The position numbers and the translations under genes are program-made. A stretch of DNA of 64,000 bases from Ligilactobacillus sp900765635 (GTDB lineage: Bacteria > Bacillota > Bacilli > Lactobacillales > Lactobacillaceae), in the NCBI RefSeq assembly GCF_949152225.1, contig NZ_CASCJC010000001.1, positions 1,488,001 to 1,552,000 of the forward strand. Direction: 5' to 3'. Shown here piece by piece: positions 17,010 through 27,410 of the stretch (its first letter is position 1; each line of letters begins with the position of its first letter). Below the pieces are notes generated by a model that worked only from the letters and a program-made list of their open reading frames with translations, ran no database searches and was not told where the DNA came from.

Positions 17010-18535
17010 CTGCCTCCTAGCACTCTTTTTAAAATCATTATCATATCTTTAAAATAATCTGTCCTATACCAAACAAATATAAATAATATTTGTGGAATAA
17101 TTACACAAATTATTATATTTACTAATATCTGCTTTATAGGATCAAAATGCATTAAATTGCATAACCAGTATACAAATAATCCAATAATCAAAACTTCTAT
17201 CATCCATTTAACATTCAAAGCTATATACTTACCAAAACTAAAATCTTTAAAATATGATTTAAATAATATTTTAGTCATATAAACAAAGTCAATAAATAAA
17301 GATGTAAATATTGTCGCTAATAATATCCCTGTTATACCAAGATATTTTCCAAGAACTATATTTAAAATAATATTGGATATCAACTGAAGAATATAACCTT
17401 TTTTATAAAATTGTTGCGTTCCAGAAGCCGTAATATATTGATTTTTTATAGTACTCATATTTATAACATAAAAATAGATACAAAATAACAACATATTAAA
17501 ATTACTCAATAGCAAATTTTCACCCATCCATATTTTCATGAAAGGTTGATATAAACAAGCAAGACATATACTCAACCATCCGGCAATCCAAACATGAATA
17601 AATGAAAATTTTTCTAAGTCTTGATGATTTTTTTCGTCACTTTCTGTTATTAAACTATTACCTATACTGGCTGTCATTGAATGTCCTATTACTAATACTA
17701 ATGTATATAACGAGTTATAAATAGAGTAATAATTACTATATATTGTCACTGACACTAGTCCTAAAAACGAAGAAATGATTATGCTGTCTATTGAATTTCT
17801 TGAAACTGTACAAATCCTGTCTAACAACATTGCACTTAGTTGTTTTTTCATTTTTTTTGAAATTTTAGCAGATTGCTGCCCTATTTTCTTATACTCAGGA
17901 TACATCTTATTAACAATATAATAAATCATAAAATTAGTACATACTGTTCCTAAAATTGCAATTAACATATAAACATAATAATTTTTTGTTATTATTAGTA
18001 GAATAAATTGTAATACATATTGTAATATAGTAATACCCGTTCTTATTAAGCTTGAAACATCTTGCCTTTGATCAGCTAATAAAACAGATTCTTTATATGC
18101 AAATAATAAATAACTTAGAACCGAATTCAATAAATACATAAGATATAATATATATAAATTAATATTACTTGGAACGTCACCTTTTATTAATAATTTTATA
18201 AAAGGTAATATTGCAATCCCTCCCAACAACATAACTATTCCAACAATCTTATATATTCTTCTATATAATACTAAAAGTTTTTTTACTTCATTAACATCAG
18301 CATCAGCTATTGGTTTATACATATTATAGATAATAGCTGCGTTGAATCCTAACTCTGCTATATTTAGAACAGATAAAATTGAAGTAAATAGACTAGATAA
18401 ACCAGTAAACTTGGCTCCCAATGTATATATTAATATAGTTCTATTAGCGAAAGGTAATATTAATACTATACATTGGCAAATTAATCCTACCCCAATATTT
18501 CTAGAAGTATTTTTTAATCTATTTTGCTTATTCAT
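17006..18535 (-). CDS. wzx: Repeat-unit flippase
   Basis: A 509-residue membrane protein with about 14 hydrophobic segments and the N-terminal LGAKFTGLSSLFTSILSVLN typical of Wzx/RfbX (MOP superfamily). It flips the lipid-linked repeat unit across the membrane for Wzy polymerisation. It sits in the most AT-rich part of the cluster, with many ATA and TTA codons, and overlaps the GT8 gene downstream. Confidence 0.9.
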   Translation of the reverse strand: MNKQNRLKNTSRNIGVGLICQCIVLILPFANRTILIYTLGAKFTGLSSLFTSILSVLNIAELGFNAAIIYNMYKPIADADVNEVKKLLVLYRRIYKIVGIVMLLGGIAILPFIKLLIKGDVPSNINLYILYLMYLLNSVLSYLLFAYKESVLLADQRQDVSSLIRTGITILQYVLQFILLIITKNYYVYMLIAILGTVCTNFMIYYIVNKMYPEYKKIGQQSAKISKKMKKQLSAMLLDRICTVSRNSIDSIIISSFLGLVSVTIYSNYYSIYNSLYTLVLVIGHSMTASIGNSLITESDEKNHQDLEKFSFIHVWIAGWLSICLACLYQPFMKIWMGENLLLSNFNMLLFCIYFYVINMSTIKNQYITASGTQQFYKKGYILQLISNIILNIVLGKYLGITGILLATIFTSLFIDFVYMTKILFKSYFKDFSFGKYIALNVKWMIEVLIIGLFVYWLCNLMHFDPIKQILVNIIICVIIPQILFIFVWYRTDYFKDMIMILKRVLGGR

Positions 18536-18559
18536 AATATTTTTTCCTAAATAATAATA

Positions 18560-19600
18560 TCATTTAAACATAGAAGTTTTCTTATTATTAGTTTTCCTTG
18601 ATAATAATCTTTTAATTTTAGATAAATTCGTGTATTGATATAACAGCACATCGCAATGTTTATTATATAAATTTCCCCATAATTTAAAACTTTTATTGAT
18701 TTTTCTTGATTTTATATCATGTTCCAATGTATACTTCCAATCTGGAAAATTTTTTCGTAAATAAATTAAGGTCTGCCTTTTTTTTACCCATGATGAGGAA
18801 TCAGGAACTACTGTTGTTAAAAAAATATCTAACCTAAAATCCATATATTTTTTAATAAAATCATTTCTTTCTGGACAATTCAATTGATAAAATTGATATA
18901 ACTTTTTCTTAACTCGTTCTAAAGTTTGTACTTCTTCAAATATCTTCCTATCCTTATGAGTTAAACTACTCATTCGTTGTAACTGCATATATTTAATTTC
19001 ATTATTTATTACCATTTTTTTAGCAACGCCATAAAACATTCCATTAAATTCAATATCTTCATTTCTAGGAATATCTTCGTCAAATTCAAAAGTTATTATC
19101 TTTTTTCTATACAATTTATTCCATACTGGATGAACTATCGAGGCATCTTTGATCAACCAATTAACTTGATTTAAATCAACAACTTGCTCTTTAGCATAAG
19201 AAAAATCAAAATATTCTTTTCGTCCATTTTCAAAACACTGAGCTACCCTAACTATCGAAATGTCTGCATTATTTTTTTTAATTGACGTATATAATATCTC
19301 TAACATATCTTTTTCTATAGTATCATCTGTATCAATAAAGCAAATATATTCTCCTTTTGCGCATTTTAAACCTATATTCCTTGCACTAGCTATTCCTCCA
19401 TTATTTTTATTACACACTTTAATTCTAGTATCTTTTTTTGAAAATTTTTCAATTATTTCTCCTGTTTTGTCAGTCGAACCATCATTAACAATAATGATTT
19501 CAATGTTAGTATATGTTTGATTTATAACAGAAGTGATACAATTATTTATATAATTTTCTACATTATACGCTGGTAAAATAACACTTATTAATTCATTCAT
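18560..19600 (-). CDS. Glycosyltransferase family 2
   Basis: A 346-residue GT-A enzyme. The nucleotide-binding start is SVILPAYNVENYINNCI with VNDGSTDKTGE, followed by GGIASARNIGL and the metal-binding DTDD in CFIDTDDTIE. The C-terminal 120 residues are basic and probably membrane-associated. It begins four bases from the GT8 gene upstream. Sugar specificity cannot be read. Confidence 0.88.
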   Translation of the reverse strand: MNELISVILPAYNVENYINNCITSVINQTYTNIEIIIVNDGSTDKTGEIIEKFSKKDTRIKVCNKNNGGIASARNIGLKCAKGEYICFIDTDDTIEKDMLEILYTSIKKNNADISIVRVAQCFENGRKEYFDFSYAKEQVVDLNQVNWLIKDASIVHPVWNKLYRKKIITFEFDEDIPRNEDIEFNGMFYGVAKKMVINNEIKYMQLQRMSSLTHKDRKIFEEVQTLERVKKKLYQFYQLNCPERNDFIKKYMDFRLDIFLTTVVPDSSSWVKKRQTLIYLRKNFPDWKYTLEHDIKSRKINKSFKLWGNLYNKHCDVLLYQYTNLSKIKRLLSRKTNNKKTSMFK

Positions 19601-19603
19601 CCA

Positions 19604-20611
19604 TTAACCTCTTAATTGCTTTTTTAATAATGCCCCAACCCCAACAATTTTTAGATACATCTTATATATAGAATAAGTTGTATTTTCTAATAAAAAATAT
19701 CCAAAGAAAATTGGCTTTGAGATATTATATTCTTGAAAATACAGAGTACCTAATTTAGCTTTTTTCCAAATAGAAATAAATTCACTTTTCTCAGGATGTC
19801 TACACTTTTTCTCCCAAGGTCGTGAAGTGGTAAATCTTACAAAATGTAAAAATACACCATGCTTTTTCGCTGTAGTTATTTCTTTGTTTGTATAAAAATT
19901 CTCCATATCAAAATATTGTAATATTTTTTTCCTAGATATCATAAATATAGGGGTCATCAAATTATATTTAATATCAATAATTTCTATCTCTTTGTTAAAT
20001 GCTCCATTTATTACACCTTGATCATTATGCATAACCTTACCATCATATTTTTGTATAAAATCCATTGCTTTTTCAGTAAAATTATTCTCTCGCCATTTTT
20101 TCAAATCAATTAATAATATTCCAGCATTAATATATTTATCACCTTTAGTAAGACCTATTTCTTCTTTTATATTATCTGAAACGGTATCCAATACACCATA
20201 AATTATTTTCGAACTGTCTAAATTTTCTTCCCACAGTGAACGGATTTCTCCTATACATACAGTATCACAATCGACATATAAGGTTTTATTATACTTATTT
20301 AGCATTTCTGAAATAAATAGTCTTGCATATGTTATCAATGGCAATGGCGGATTTGCTTTTTGAATCAATGTTTCTAATTTAATTTTATAAGGAGTAAAAT
20401 TTATATAATTAATTTCGACATTTGGATATACATATAATACTTTTTTTTGTATTTTTTCAATGCTCTTTTCTGTTATCCCATCATCAATAATATTAAAAAC
20501 CATATATTCTTTAGGGTTATTTACTAATATTGATACCATAGATACTAGCATAATATCCACATAATTATCATTTGTAGCCATAGTAATAATTATTTTATCT
20601 TTATAATCCAT
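19604..20611 (-). CDS. Glycosyltransferase family 8 (second copy)
   Basis: A 335-residue GT8 enzyme with IITMATNDNYVDIMLVS, YARLFISEML, the DCD metal site in LYVDCDTVC, and YINAGILLIDLKKW. It has the same architecture as the GT8 at 16047-17009 but is clearly diverged, so the two probably add different linkages rather than being a recent duplication. It lies between the toroid-like unknown protein and a GT2. Confidence 0.87.
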   Translation of the reverse strand: MDYKDKIIITMATNDNYVDIMLVSMVSILVNNPKEYMVFNIIDDGITEKSIEKIQKKVLYVYPNVEINYINFTPYKIKLETLIQKANPPLPLITYARLFISEMLNKYNKTLYVDCDTVCIGEIRSLWEENLDSSKIIYGVLDTVSDNIKEEIGLTKGDKYINAGILLIDLKKWRENNFTEKAMDFIQKYDGKVMHNDQGVINGAFNKEIEIIDIKYNLMTPIFMISRKKILQYFDMENFYTNKEITTAKKHGVFLHFVRFTTSRPWEKKCRHPEKSEFISIWKKAKLGTLYFQEYNISKPIFFGYFLLENTTYSIYKMYLKIVGVGALLKKQLRG

Positions 20612-20629
20612 ACTTCATAATCCCTATCT

Positions 20630-21766
20630 CTAGAGTGGACACTCATACCCCACTGTTTTTATTAATCTTGAATGACTATTTTGACTAAAAAAGTCTTCTA
20701 CTAACTCAAGCGACAAGCATCTAAACCATGTTGCAAATAAGTTACTTTCATCTTTTTCACTCGTTAAACTCACCTGGCTTCCGTACTTAAATTTTTTATT
20801 TCGCTCAAAAACAAAGCCTCCATCTTGATTCTGATTAAAAATAATCCATTCCTTTGCTCTATCAACAACTTCTTTAATATCTGAAGTATATTGGTAACCA
20901 TTTTCTTGAACCCAAAGTCTTAACAGTGGATCCAATCCATCAATATCTGCACATGCTGAAGATCCTATATTTTTATCAAAACCTCCCCATTTATTTTGTG
21001 ACAATACTATTTGATCTATTGCTTTTGAAGCAAAAGGAGTTTTAATATTATCATAGTAAAAAATTGGTAAAATATGATACATTCCCCGTATCATTTCGTT
21101 TCGGCTATTAATATCGTTTGCTTTCCCGTCAAACCACATTCCATATTCAGGATTAATTTTTTCTAACAAAATTTCTTCAATAGTTTGGATTGATTCAGAA
21201 AAATCCATTCTTAATCTATCTCGAGCATATTGCATAGCTACTACTCGATTCATGATATGATTACTACTTCCCCAAATATTTCTATAGTCTAATTTTTCTA
21301 ACCAATTATCCTTTGTATTATAGATTTCATATTTTTTTAAATACTTCAATTCATATTTAGGTATTGCCTGGAGTCTATCATATGCAACTAATATATGCGG
21401 TACTAAATGTTCAGCTCCCCAGCCACCATTTTCACTAAAAAAATTTCTATCATCATAGTTTTTATCTACAAATAACCCATCTTCTCTTTGGTGACTATCA
21501 AAATATTCAATCCATTTTCTTCTTTCATTTTCTGTATATCCTATATACATTCCTTGCAATAAACATGCATAGGTTCCAGAATATATTGAACTAATTTTAC
21601 CAGAATTAGAAAATTCATATTTATTGCTTTGTATTTTTCTGTTTGATAAATACTCAATAACTTTCCTTTCCGAATAAAAAGTTTTACTTTTATTATATTT
21701 AGAAAATTCTTTTTTCAATCTTTCCCGTTCTAGAACATTATTCAATCGTGATAAAAAAAACATCAT
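20630..21766 (-). CDS. Predicted alpha/alpha-toroid protein of unknown function in the EPS operon
   Basis: A 378-residue soluble protein with no signal peptide. It carries QREDGLFVD, SQNKWGGFD and NQNQDGGFV, spaced motifs like those of the squalene/prenyltransferase (alpha/alpha-toroid) repeats, plus SENGGWGAEHLVPHI and a WGSSNHIMNR segment. Such toroids occur in cyclases, prenyltransferases and some glycan-processing enzymes. It overlaps the GT2 upstream by four bases, so it belongs to the repeat-unit genes. I do not know a function; modification or trimming of the lipid-linked intermediate is one guess. Confidence 0.7.
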   Translation of the reverse strand: MMFFLSRLNNVLERERLKKEFSKYNKSKTFYSERKVIEYLSNRKIQSNKYEFSNSGKISSIYSGTYACLLQGMYIGYTENERRKWIEYFDSHQREDGLFVDKNYDDRNFFSENGGWGAEHLVPHILVAYDRLQAIPKYELKYLKKYEIYNTKDNWLEKLDYRNIWGSSNHIMNRVVAMQYARDRLRMDFSESIQTIEEILLEKINPEYGMWFDGKANDINSRNEMIRGMYHILPIFYYDNIKTPFASKAIDQIVLSQNKWGGFDKNIGSSACADIDGLDPLLRLWVQENGYQYTSDIKEVVDRAKEWIIFNQNQDGGFVFERNKKFKYGSQVSLTSEKDESNLFATWFRCLSLELVEDFFSQNSHSRLIKTVGYECPL

Positions 21767-22689
21767 AAAAAGTCACCTATTTTCATTACTTTAAACAAAA
21801 TATTGCTTTTAAGTTGATCAAATCTATATGGATGTACATAAAATAGCATTTTTATTTTTTTAAATATATTCTTAATATTATGACTACTTACTAAATCTTT
21901 TATAAAATTTCTCATACTTGCCAATTCAATTAAATTTTCTTCACCATACTTATTTATATCATTTTGTATAATATTGCCTAAATTTTTTTGTATAGATAAA
22001 TTACCTTTTCTATAAAACTTTTTAATATAATATGCAGTAATATTTTGATATACTTGCTTTCTAGGTGAATTCCTCTCTAGCCTATAAAATAACAATTTTT
22101 CATTCATATTAGCTATCTTTATTCCATTTTCAACACAGCGACAAACAAAATCATAATCTTGCGCATATTTCAGATCTTCTCTATACTTAATTTTTTTCAT
22201 AACTATCGTCTGTGCAAAGTACGTTGGATGATTCATACAATTCTTATACTTTAAAGATTTTTCTATATTTTGAGGCAATATATTATCTTCTAATATGAAA
22301 TTACCATTTTTATCTATATACTCTACTGCAGTACCGCAAATACCAATTTCCCTATTGTTTGTCATATAATTATATTGCTTTATTAGTCTATCTTTCTTAG
22401 AAATATCATCAGCATCCATGCGCGCTATATATTTTGAATTAATTTCAGAAATAGCCCTATTCAAAGTTGCTGCTAATCCTAAATTCTTACAATTTATCAT
22501 ATACCTAACTCTGCAATCTTTATGTTTATAATTTTTTATTAAATTTAATAACTCATAGTTTTGAGGATTATCTAATATTAGTAATAGTTCAAAATCAACA
22601 AATTCTTGTAATAAAATTGAATCTATAGCTTTTTTTGCATAATCTAAACTTTCAGAATACAAAGGAAGAATTACTGTTATTTCTGGCAT
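21763..22689 (-). CDS. Glycosyltransferase family 2
   Basis: A 308-residue GT2 enzyme with ITVILPLYSESLDYAKKAI, LGLAATLNRAI and the DADD metal motif in ARMDADDIS. The ED-type motif follows at AQDYDFVCRCVENG. It overlaps Wzy upstream and the toroid gene downstream. The LAATLN variant is common in beta-1,3 transferases of streptococcal capsules, but linkage is not certain. Confidence 0.87.
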   Translation of the reverse strand: MPEITVILPLYSESLDYAKKAIDSILLQEFVDFELLLILDNPQNYELLNLIKNYKHKDCRVRYMINCKNLGLAATLNRAISEINSKYIARMDADDISKKDRLIKQYNYMTNNREIGICGTAVEYIDKNGNFILEDNILPQNIEKSLKYKNCMNHPTYFAQTIVMKKIKYREDLKYAQDYDFVCRCVENGIKIANMNEKLLFYRLERNSPRKQVYQNITAYYIKKFYRKGNLSIQKNLGNIIQNDINKYGEENLIELASMRNFIKDLVSSHNIKNIFKKIKMLFYVHPYRFDQLKSNILFKVMKIGDFL

Positions 22690-24050
22690 ACTTTTATCCT
22701 CTTATTTCTAAATATTAATCGTACAAAAATAAATAAACATAATATAACCGCAAACACTTGTATATTAGTTGCAAATCTTGCAAAATAATCTCTTGTATAT
22801 ACAATTATTGGATATATAAAGCACAGTATTAATAATGAATTAACATACTCGTTATTTATATCATCCATTAGGAAAATCTTTTCAAAACTTCCTAAAATTC
22901 GTCCCCAAAAATAACAAAAAATAAATCCAAAATAAGAAAAATTATAATATACTTCTCCTAACCAACTTCCACCTAAATATGGATTATATAGAAATCCATA
23001 AATAAATGTTAAATGTTTAGGATCTGTAAACTTTTCTGTAACAGGAAATATACTTAATATAGTTTCCCAATAGGAACTTCCATAACCATAATTATTATGT
23101 GTAGGAAAATTTATAATACTATATACTAGTGATTTTAAAGTTGAACCTAACTCTGCAATCATACTTAATATTGGGCTATTTTGAACATAAAATAGCTGTG
23201 TAAACGCATTTATATCAACACCTGATCCATCTTTTCTAATTAATGGAATAATACTCATAACAGAGCAAATAACGTATACCCCTATTCCTCCTAATAAAAC
23301 AACTTTAGTACTTGGCCGATCTATCCTTAAACAATATATATATACCAAACTTATTATATAAGAAATACTATATATACGCCCACCTGATAACATTGTAAAT
23401 ATTTCCCAACATATTATAATAGCTAAAATCACTCTAGCAATTTTTTTATTCTTCAATATAAATAAAATTATTAATATACCTACCAAACAAAATTGATTTA
23501 AAATACTTAATATTCCATATCGCATACTTAGAGTTGCTCTGTATCCTTCAGTAATCCCTAATAATATTTGATTAACATCGATATATATTTTAGGAATTAT
23601 TCCAACAACGGTACATATAATACCTATCATTAATAAATTTTCTCTATTTATTTTACATAGTTTCTTTTTTTTTAAAGGTACTCTTTTCTTAATGCTTATT
23701 ATTGTACCAATAATAAAAAAGGTATGAAACAATTGAACTAAATACAGACTCTCACACATAATATTATTATTTGCATAAATATATTCCGATGATGGATAAG
23801 AAAAATATAATACAACTAATAAATTGCCTACATGTAATAGATACGATAAAATAATAAAAAAACTTGAAAAACTTATCCAATATCCAGATTCAATCCTTAT
23901 AGACAATAATCCTAATCCTAATGAACAAGTCAATATACCTGTCAGTATTTTTAAATCTTTAATACTTAATATAATTATACAAAAGATAAGTTGTAAAAAT
24001 ATCAGTAAAATTGTTTCTTTTTTCAATTTAAAATTGTTTATTCTATTCAT
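22677..24050 (-). CDS. wzy: Polysaccharide polymerase
   Basis: A 457-residue integral membrane protein with about 11-12 hydrophobic helices and a large outer loop near 290-360 (containing NFPTHNNYGYGSSYWE and GGSWLGEVYYNF), as in Wzy/O-antigen polymerases. It joins repeat units outside the membrane. Family conservation is always weak, so the call rests on topology and position beside Wzx and the transferases. The ATG at 24050 follows GGAGATAAAG; the frame overlaps the GT4 stop by eight bases. Confidence 0.82.
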   Translation of the reverse strand: MNRINNFKLKKETILLIFLQLIFCIIILSIKDLKILTGILTCSLGLGLLSIRIESGYWISFSSFFIILSYLLHVGNLLVVLYFSYPSSEYIYANNNIMCESLYLVQLFHTFFIIGTIISIKKRVPLKKKKLCKINRENLLMIGIICTVVGIIPKIYIDVNQILLGITEGYRATLSMRYGILSILNQFCLVGILIILFILKNKKIARVILAIIICWEIFTMLSGGRIYSISYIISLVYIYCLRIDRPSTKVVLLGGIGVYVICSVMSIIPLIRKDGSGVDINAFTQLFYVQNSPILSMIAELGSTLKSLVYSIINFPTHNNYGYGSSYWETILSIFPVTEKFTDPKHLTFIYGFLYNPYLGGSWLGEVYYNFSYFGFIFCYFWGRILGSFEKIFLMDDINNEYVNSLLILCFIYPIIVYTRDYFARFATNIQVFAVILCLFIFVRLIFRNKRIKVCQK

Positions 24051-25188
24051 CTTTATCTCCAATAAAGTTATATATTCTCTTAATTATATCAATGTTTTCA
24101 TCAATACCATAACCCTTTTCTATTACTTTTTTACTATATAAATTACGATTATACTCGAGCCTACATGAAACAACAGCATTTGTCCACTCTTGAATATTTT
24201 CCTCTTCAATAGAAATAAATGTGAGTAAGTCTGTAATTTTAACTTCTTTTGAAATATTTTCTGATACAAAGCATCTTACTCCTGCTGTTTGAGCTTCAAT
24301 CAAAGTCAAAGGTACTCCCTCAAATAATGATGGCATTAACAAAATATCTATAGCTTGGAGCCATTCATTGACGTTATTAACATTTCCCATAAATTTTGTA
24401 ACATCTTGTAAATTATTATCAAATATTTGTTGTTGTAAGTTATTCTTTAATTTTCCTTCACCAAATATCAATAATCTAGAATTAGGAATTTTATCATGAA
24501 TGTTTTTAAAAATCTTTATTGCGTAACTATGATTCTTAACCATTTCTAAATGTCCTATAATTGCTATAACAATATTATTCTCTAAACCATATAAGTTTCT
24601 CAAAAATTTTCTATTATTAGAATTAAACGTATATTCTTCAATGTTTATCCCATTTCTTACTAAAATTCCTTGACTATGATATAATTTCTTACCATAAAGA
24701 TATTCTCCAGCTTTATCACCACATGCAATATAACAATTGGCATATTTTAATATGTTCCTTCTCTCGACATAAGTATATACTTTTCTAATTAGCTTTCTTA
24801 ATAAGTTATTTTTCTCAGAACCATCATCTGTACTATGTGCATGACTTATTTTCAAAGGTATGTTATATTTTTTCAAACTAGAAAAAATTTTCCCATTATG
24901 AAACATCATATGGGCATGAACAATATCATATGGTCCATTTTTTTCAATTATTTTTTCCAATGTTTTTCTATATTCTAAATCAATTACTTTGGGTTTATAT
25001 GAAATATGGATCACTTTTCCACCCATTGTTTCTACTTCTCTTTCATAGTCGCCAATTTCCTTACCGTATACTAGATAATGAAATTCATATTTATCTCTAT
25101 TAATATATCGATAAATATTCATTGCTACATTCTCGGCGCCACCTATTCTTAAGCTTCCAACAATTTGTAATACTTTTATTTTTTCCAT
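24043..25188 (-). CDS. Glycosyltransferase family 4
   Basis: A 381-residue GT-B enzyme: LQIVGSLRIGGAENVAMNI at the N-terminus, IVIAIIGHLEMVKNHSYAI and LLIFGEGKLKNNL in the donor domain, and the E-x7-E pair in LFEGVPLTLIEAQ. It is in the AT-rich core of the cluster. The resemblance to EpsF-type transferases suggests galactose or GlcNAc transfer, which is inference. Confidence 0.88.
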   Translation of the reverse strand: MEKIKVLQIVGSLRIGGAENVAMNIYRYINRDKYEFHYLVYGKEIGDYEREVETMGGKVIHISYKPKVIDLEYRKTLEKIIEKNGPYDIVHAHMMFHNGKIFSSLKKYNIPLKISHAHSTDDGSEKNNLLRKLIRKVYTYVERRNILKYANCYIACGDKAGEYLYGKKLYHSQGILVRNGINIEEYTFNSNNRKFLRNLYGLENNIVIAIIGHLEMVKNHSYAIKIFKNIHDKIPNSRLLIFGEGKLKNNLQQQIFDNNLQDVTKFMGNVNNVNEWLQAIDILLMPSLFEGVPLTLIEAQTAGVRCFVSENISKEVKITDLLTFISIEEENIQEWTNAVVSCRLEYNRNLYSKKVIEKGYGIDENIDIIKRIYNFIGDKDE

Positions 25189-25211
25189 TTAAAGTTATCT
25201 CACTTCCTATA

Positions 25212-26222
25212 TTAAATGCTTATACCTCTATCTTTTACTGAAATTTTGTATCTAGCTTTATTTAAAATAAGTGCTACATAATATAATATTGTTGGTGTAA
25301 AATATAATAACATCAATTGTAAAATATAAAAATACCAATTGAGTGTATAACTTCTTTTAGAATTTTCTACATATTCTACATAATCTCTCTTAATATGTTT
25401 GATTTCCCTTATTTTTTCTCTATATACATATGGACAGTTCTTATTTTGTAAGTTAAAAATCGAACTATACACAATTTTTATTTTTGAAATATCATAAAAA
25501 CTATATTCTATTTTGTTTCTCTCACATATATTTTTAGTCTTTTCTAATGAATAACATCTTTCATTATAAAAATTTTTTATATACTTTTTAGTAAGTGTTG
25601 AATTATCAACATGATATTCATACAAAATATCTGATATATATTGTATATTATCTGCCTTCAATATATATTCTAAATTAAAATGAAAATCTTCTCCTAGCGT
25701 TAAATTTTCATCAAATAAAATATTATTTTTAATTAGTTTATCTTTTTTATAAACTTTATTAAAAGAACTGTTTATTTCTCCAAAAGTCAGTAAGTCATCA
25801 AAATTTTCAACTACTTCTTTTCGTGAATATATTTTATCTACCAAATTACTCTTATTTATCACCTTATCTTTTACAATTTTTTCTATCCCAAATACTAATA
25901 AATCAATTCCTCTAATTAATTTTTTTTCTATTATTTCTAGCAAATTTTCTTTCCATATATCATCTGAATCTGCAAATAATATATACTCACCTTTTGCTTT
26001 CATTAATCCTATATTCCTCGCACTACTACTACCACCATTTTCTTTATTTATCAAAATAATGTTCTCCATATCTCCTTGTAAAACATCAATAGTAGCGTCA
26101 GTAGATCCATCATTTACTACAATAATTTCAAAATCTGTAAAATTTTGCTTTTTTATTGAATCAATTGTATCAGCAATTGTATTTGCACAATTGTATGCTG
26201 GAATAATTATAGAAAATTTCAT
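25212..26222 (-). CDS. Glycosyltransferase family 2
   Basis: A 336-residue GT2 enzyme with FSIIIPAYNCANTIADTI, VNDGSTDATID, GGSSSARNIGL and the DSDD metal motif in LFADSDDIWKE. A hydrophobic stretch near 300-325 (WYFYILQLMLLYFTPTILYYV) probably anchors it in the membrane next to the lipid-linked substrate. Sugar unknown. Confidence 0.88.
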   Translation of the reverse strand: MKFSIIIPAYNCANTIADTIDSIKKQNFTDFEIIVVNDGSTDATIDVLQGDMENIILINKENGGSSSARNIGLMKAKGEYILFADSDDIWKENLLEIIEKKLIRGIDLLVFGIEKIVKDKVINKSNLVDKIYSRKEVVENFDDLLTFGEINSSFNKVYKKDKLIKNNILFDENLTLGEDFHFNLEYILKADNIQYISDILYEYHVDNSTLTKKYIKNFYNERCYSLEKTKNICERNKIEYSFYDISKIKIVYSSIFNLQNKNCPYVYREKIREIKHIKRDYVEYVENSKRSYTLNWYFYILQLMLLYFTPTILYYVALILNKARYKISVKDRGISI

Positions 26223-26271
26223 TTTTTACTCCTATATTATAAGGTTTATTCTTCTTGTAATATCCCATATT

Positions 26272-27408
26272 TTACTTTAAAATACTCATGTATATTTGTG
26301 ACATAATACTTTCTACATTCTTAATATCATACTTCCCTGCAATTTTTCTATTATGTTTACCAAATTTTTCTTGCATATTTTTATCACTAACTAAATTTTT
26401 AATCCCCTGTAAAAAGCTTTCTATATCATTAAACTTTGCTTTATATCCTGTAATCCCATCTATTGAATAATCGTTTATTCCTCTGGTATCTGACGTAATG
26501 AGAGGTAGCCCCGCTGCCATCGCCTCAATCGCAGCAAGACCTAATCCTTCTCTTATAGAAGGAAATGCAAATATATCGCAACTATTAAGCAATTCGGGAA
26601 CATCACTTCTATACCCTAAAAAACAAACTTGATTATCTAATTTAAGTAAAGAAACCTTTTCTTTTAACTCCATTTGTTTATTTCCGGTTCCTGCAATTAG
26701 ATACTTTATATTACAATTATCTAGTTTAGCAATTGCATCAATAATAATTTCGTGATTTTTATTAGCATTTACTTCTCCCACAGATATGATAACTACATCT
26801 GACATACTTAATCCTAATTTTTTTCTATATAAATCTCTATCAAAATTTAAAATACTAAATTTTTTAGTATCAATTCCCACTCCTGGAATATATTCTAATT
26901 GTTTCATTTTAAATTTATCTTTTGCTCTTTGATAGTCTTCTTTATTAATTGTAATTAGAATATCGGTATACTTAGAAAGATATTTTTCAATTGGATAATA
27001 TAATAACCAATTTTTTAATGGTGCTCCTTTAAAAAAATGAAAACCATGAGCAGTATACATAATCTTCATATCTCTTTTTTTACAAATCCATCTTGAAATT
27101 ACGCTTGCCATTGGTGTATGTGTATCTAAAATATCAAAATTTTCTTTCTCAACTAATTCTTTTAATTGCTTATAAGCTTTGATATTTTGCTTACTATATG
27201 GACTTCTAGCAAATTCTACATGATATAAATGAATGCCTAAATTTGTACAGACTTGTTTCAATTCTTCTCCTGCACGGGTATTTAAATTGCATGCATACGA
27301 TACATCCATTCCCAAATCTAAACAGATTTTCATGTTATTTAAAATAAATTTATAAAAATCACTAACTGATGAAACAAAAAGAATTTTTTTCTTACTTATT
27401 TCTGTCAC
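26272..27408 (-). CDS. Glycosyltransferase family 4 (second sugar transferase candidate)
   Basis: A 378-residue GT4 enzyme with KILFVSSVSDFYKFIL, HTPMASVISRWICKK, the YTAHGFHFFKGAP loop and the E-x7-E pair in IREGLGLAAIEAMAAGLP. The AHGFHF feature and three-base gap to the aminotransferase gene resemble EpsD/PglA-type enzymes that act just after the priming step. That placement is inferred from similarity and order. Confidence 0.88.
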   Translation of the reverse strand: MTEISKKKILFVSSVSDFYKFILNNMKICLDLGMDVSYACNLNTRAGEELKQVCTNLGIHLYHVEFARSPYSKQNIKAYKQLKELVEKENFDILDTHTPMASVISRWICKKRDMKIMYTAHGFHFFKGAPLKNWLLYYPIEKYLSKYTDILITINKEDYQRAKDKFKMKQLEYIPGVGIDTKKFSILNFDRDLYRKKLGLSMSDVVIISVGEVNANKNHEIIIDAIAKLDNCNIKYLIAGTGNKQMELKEKVSLLKLDNQVCFLGYRSDVPELLNSCDIFAFPSIREGLGLAAIEAMAAGLPLITSDTRGINDYSIDGITGYKAKFNDIESFLQGIKNLVSDKNMQEKFGKHNRKIAGKYDIKNVESIMSQIYMSILK

Positions 27409-27410
27409 TC

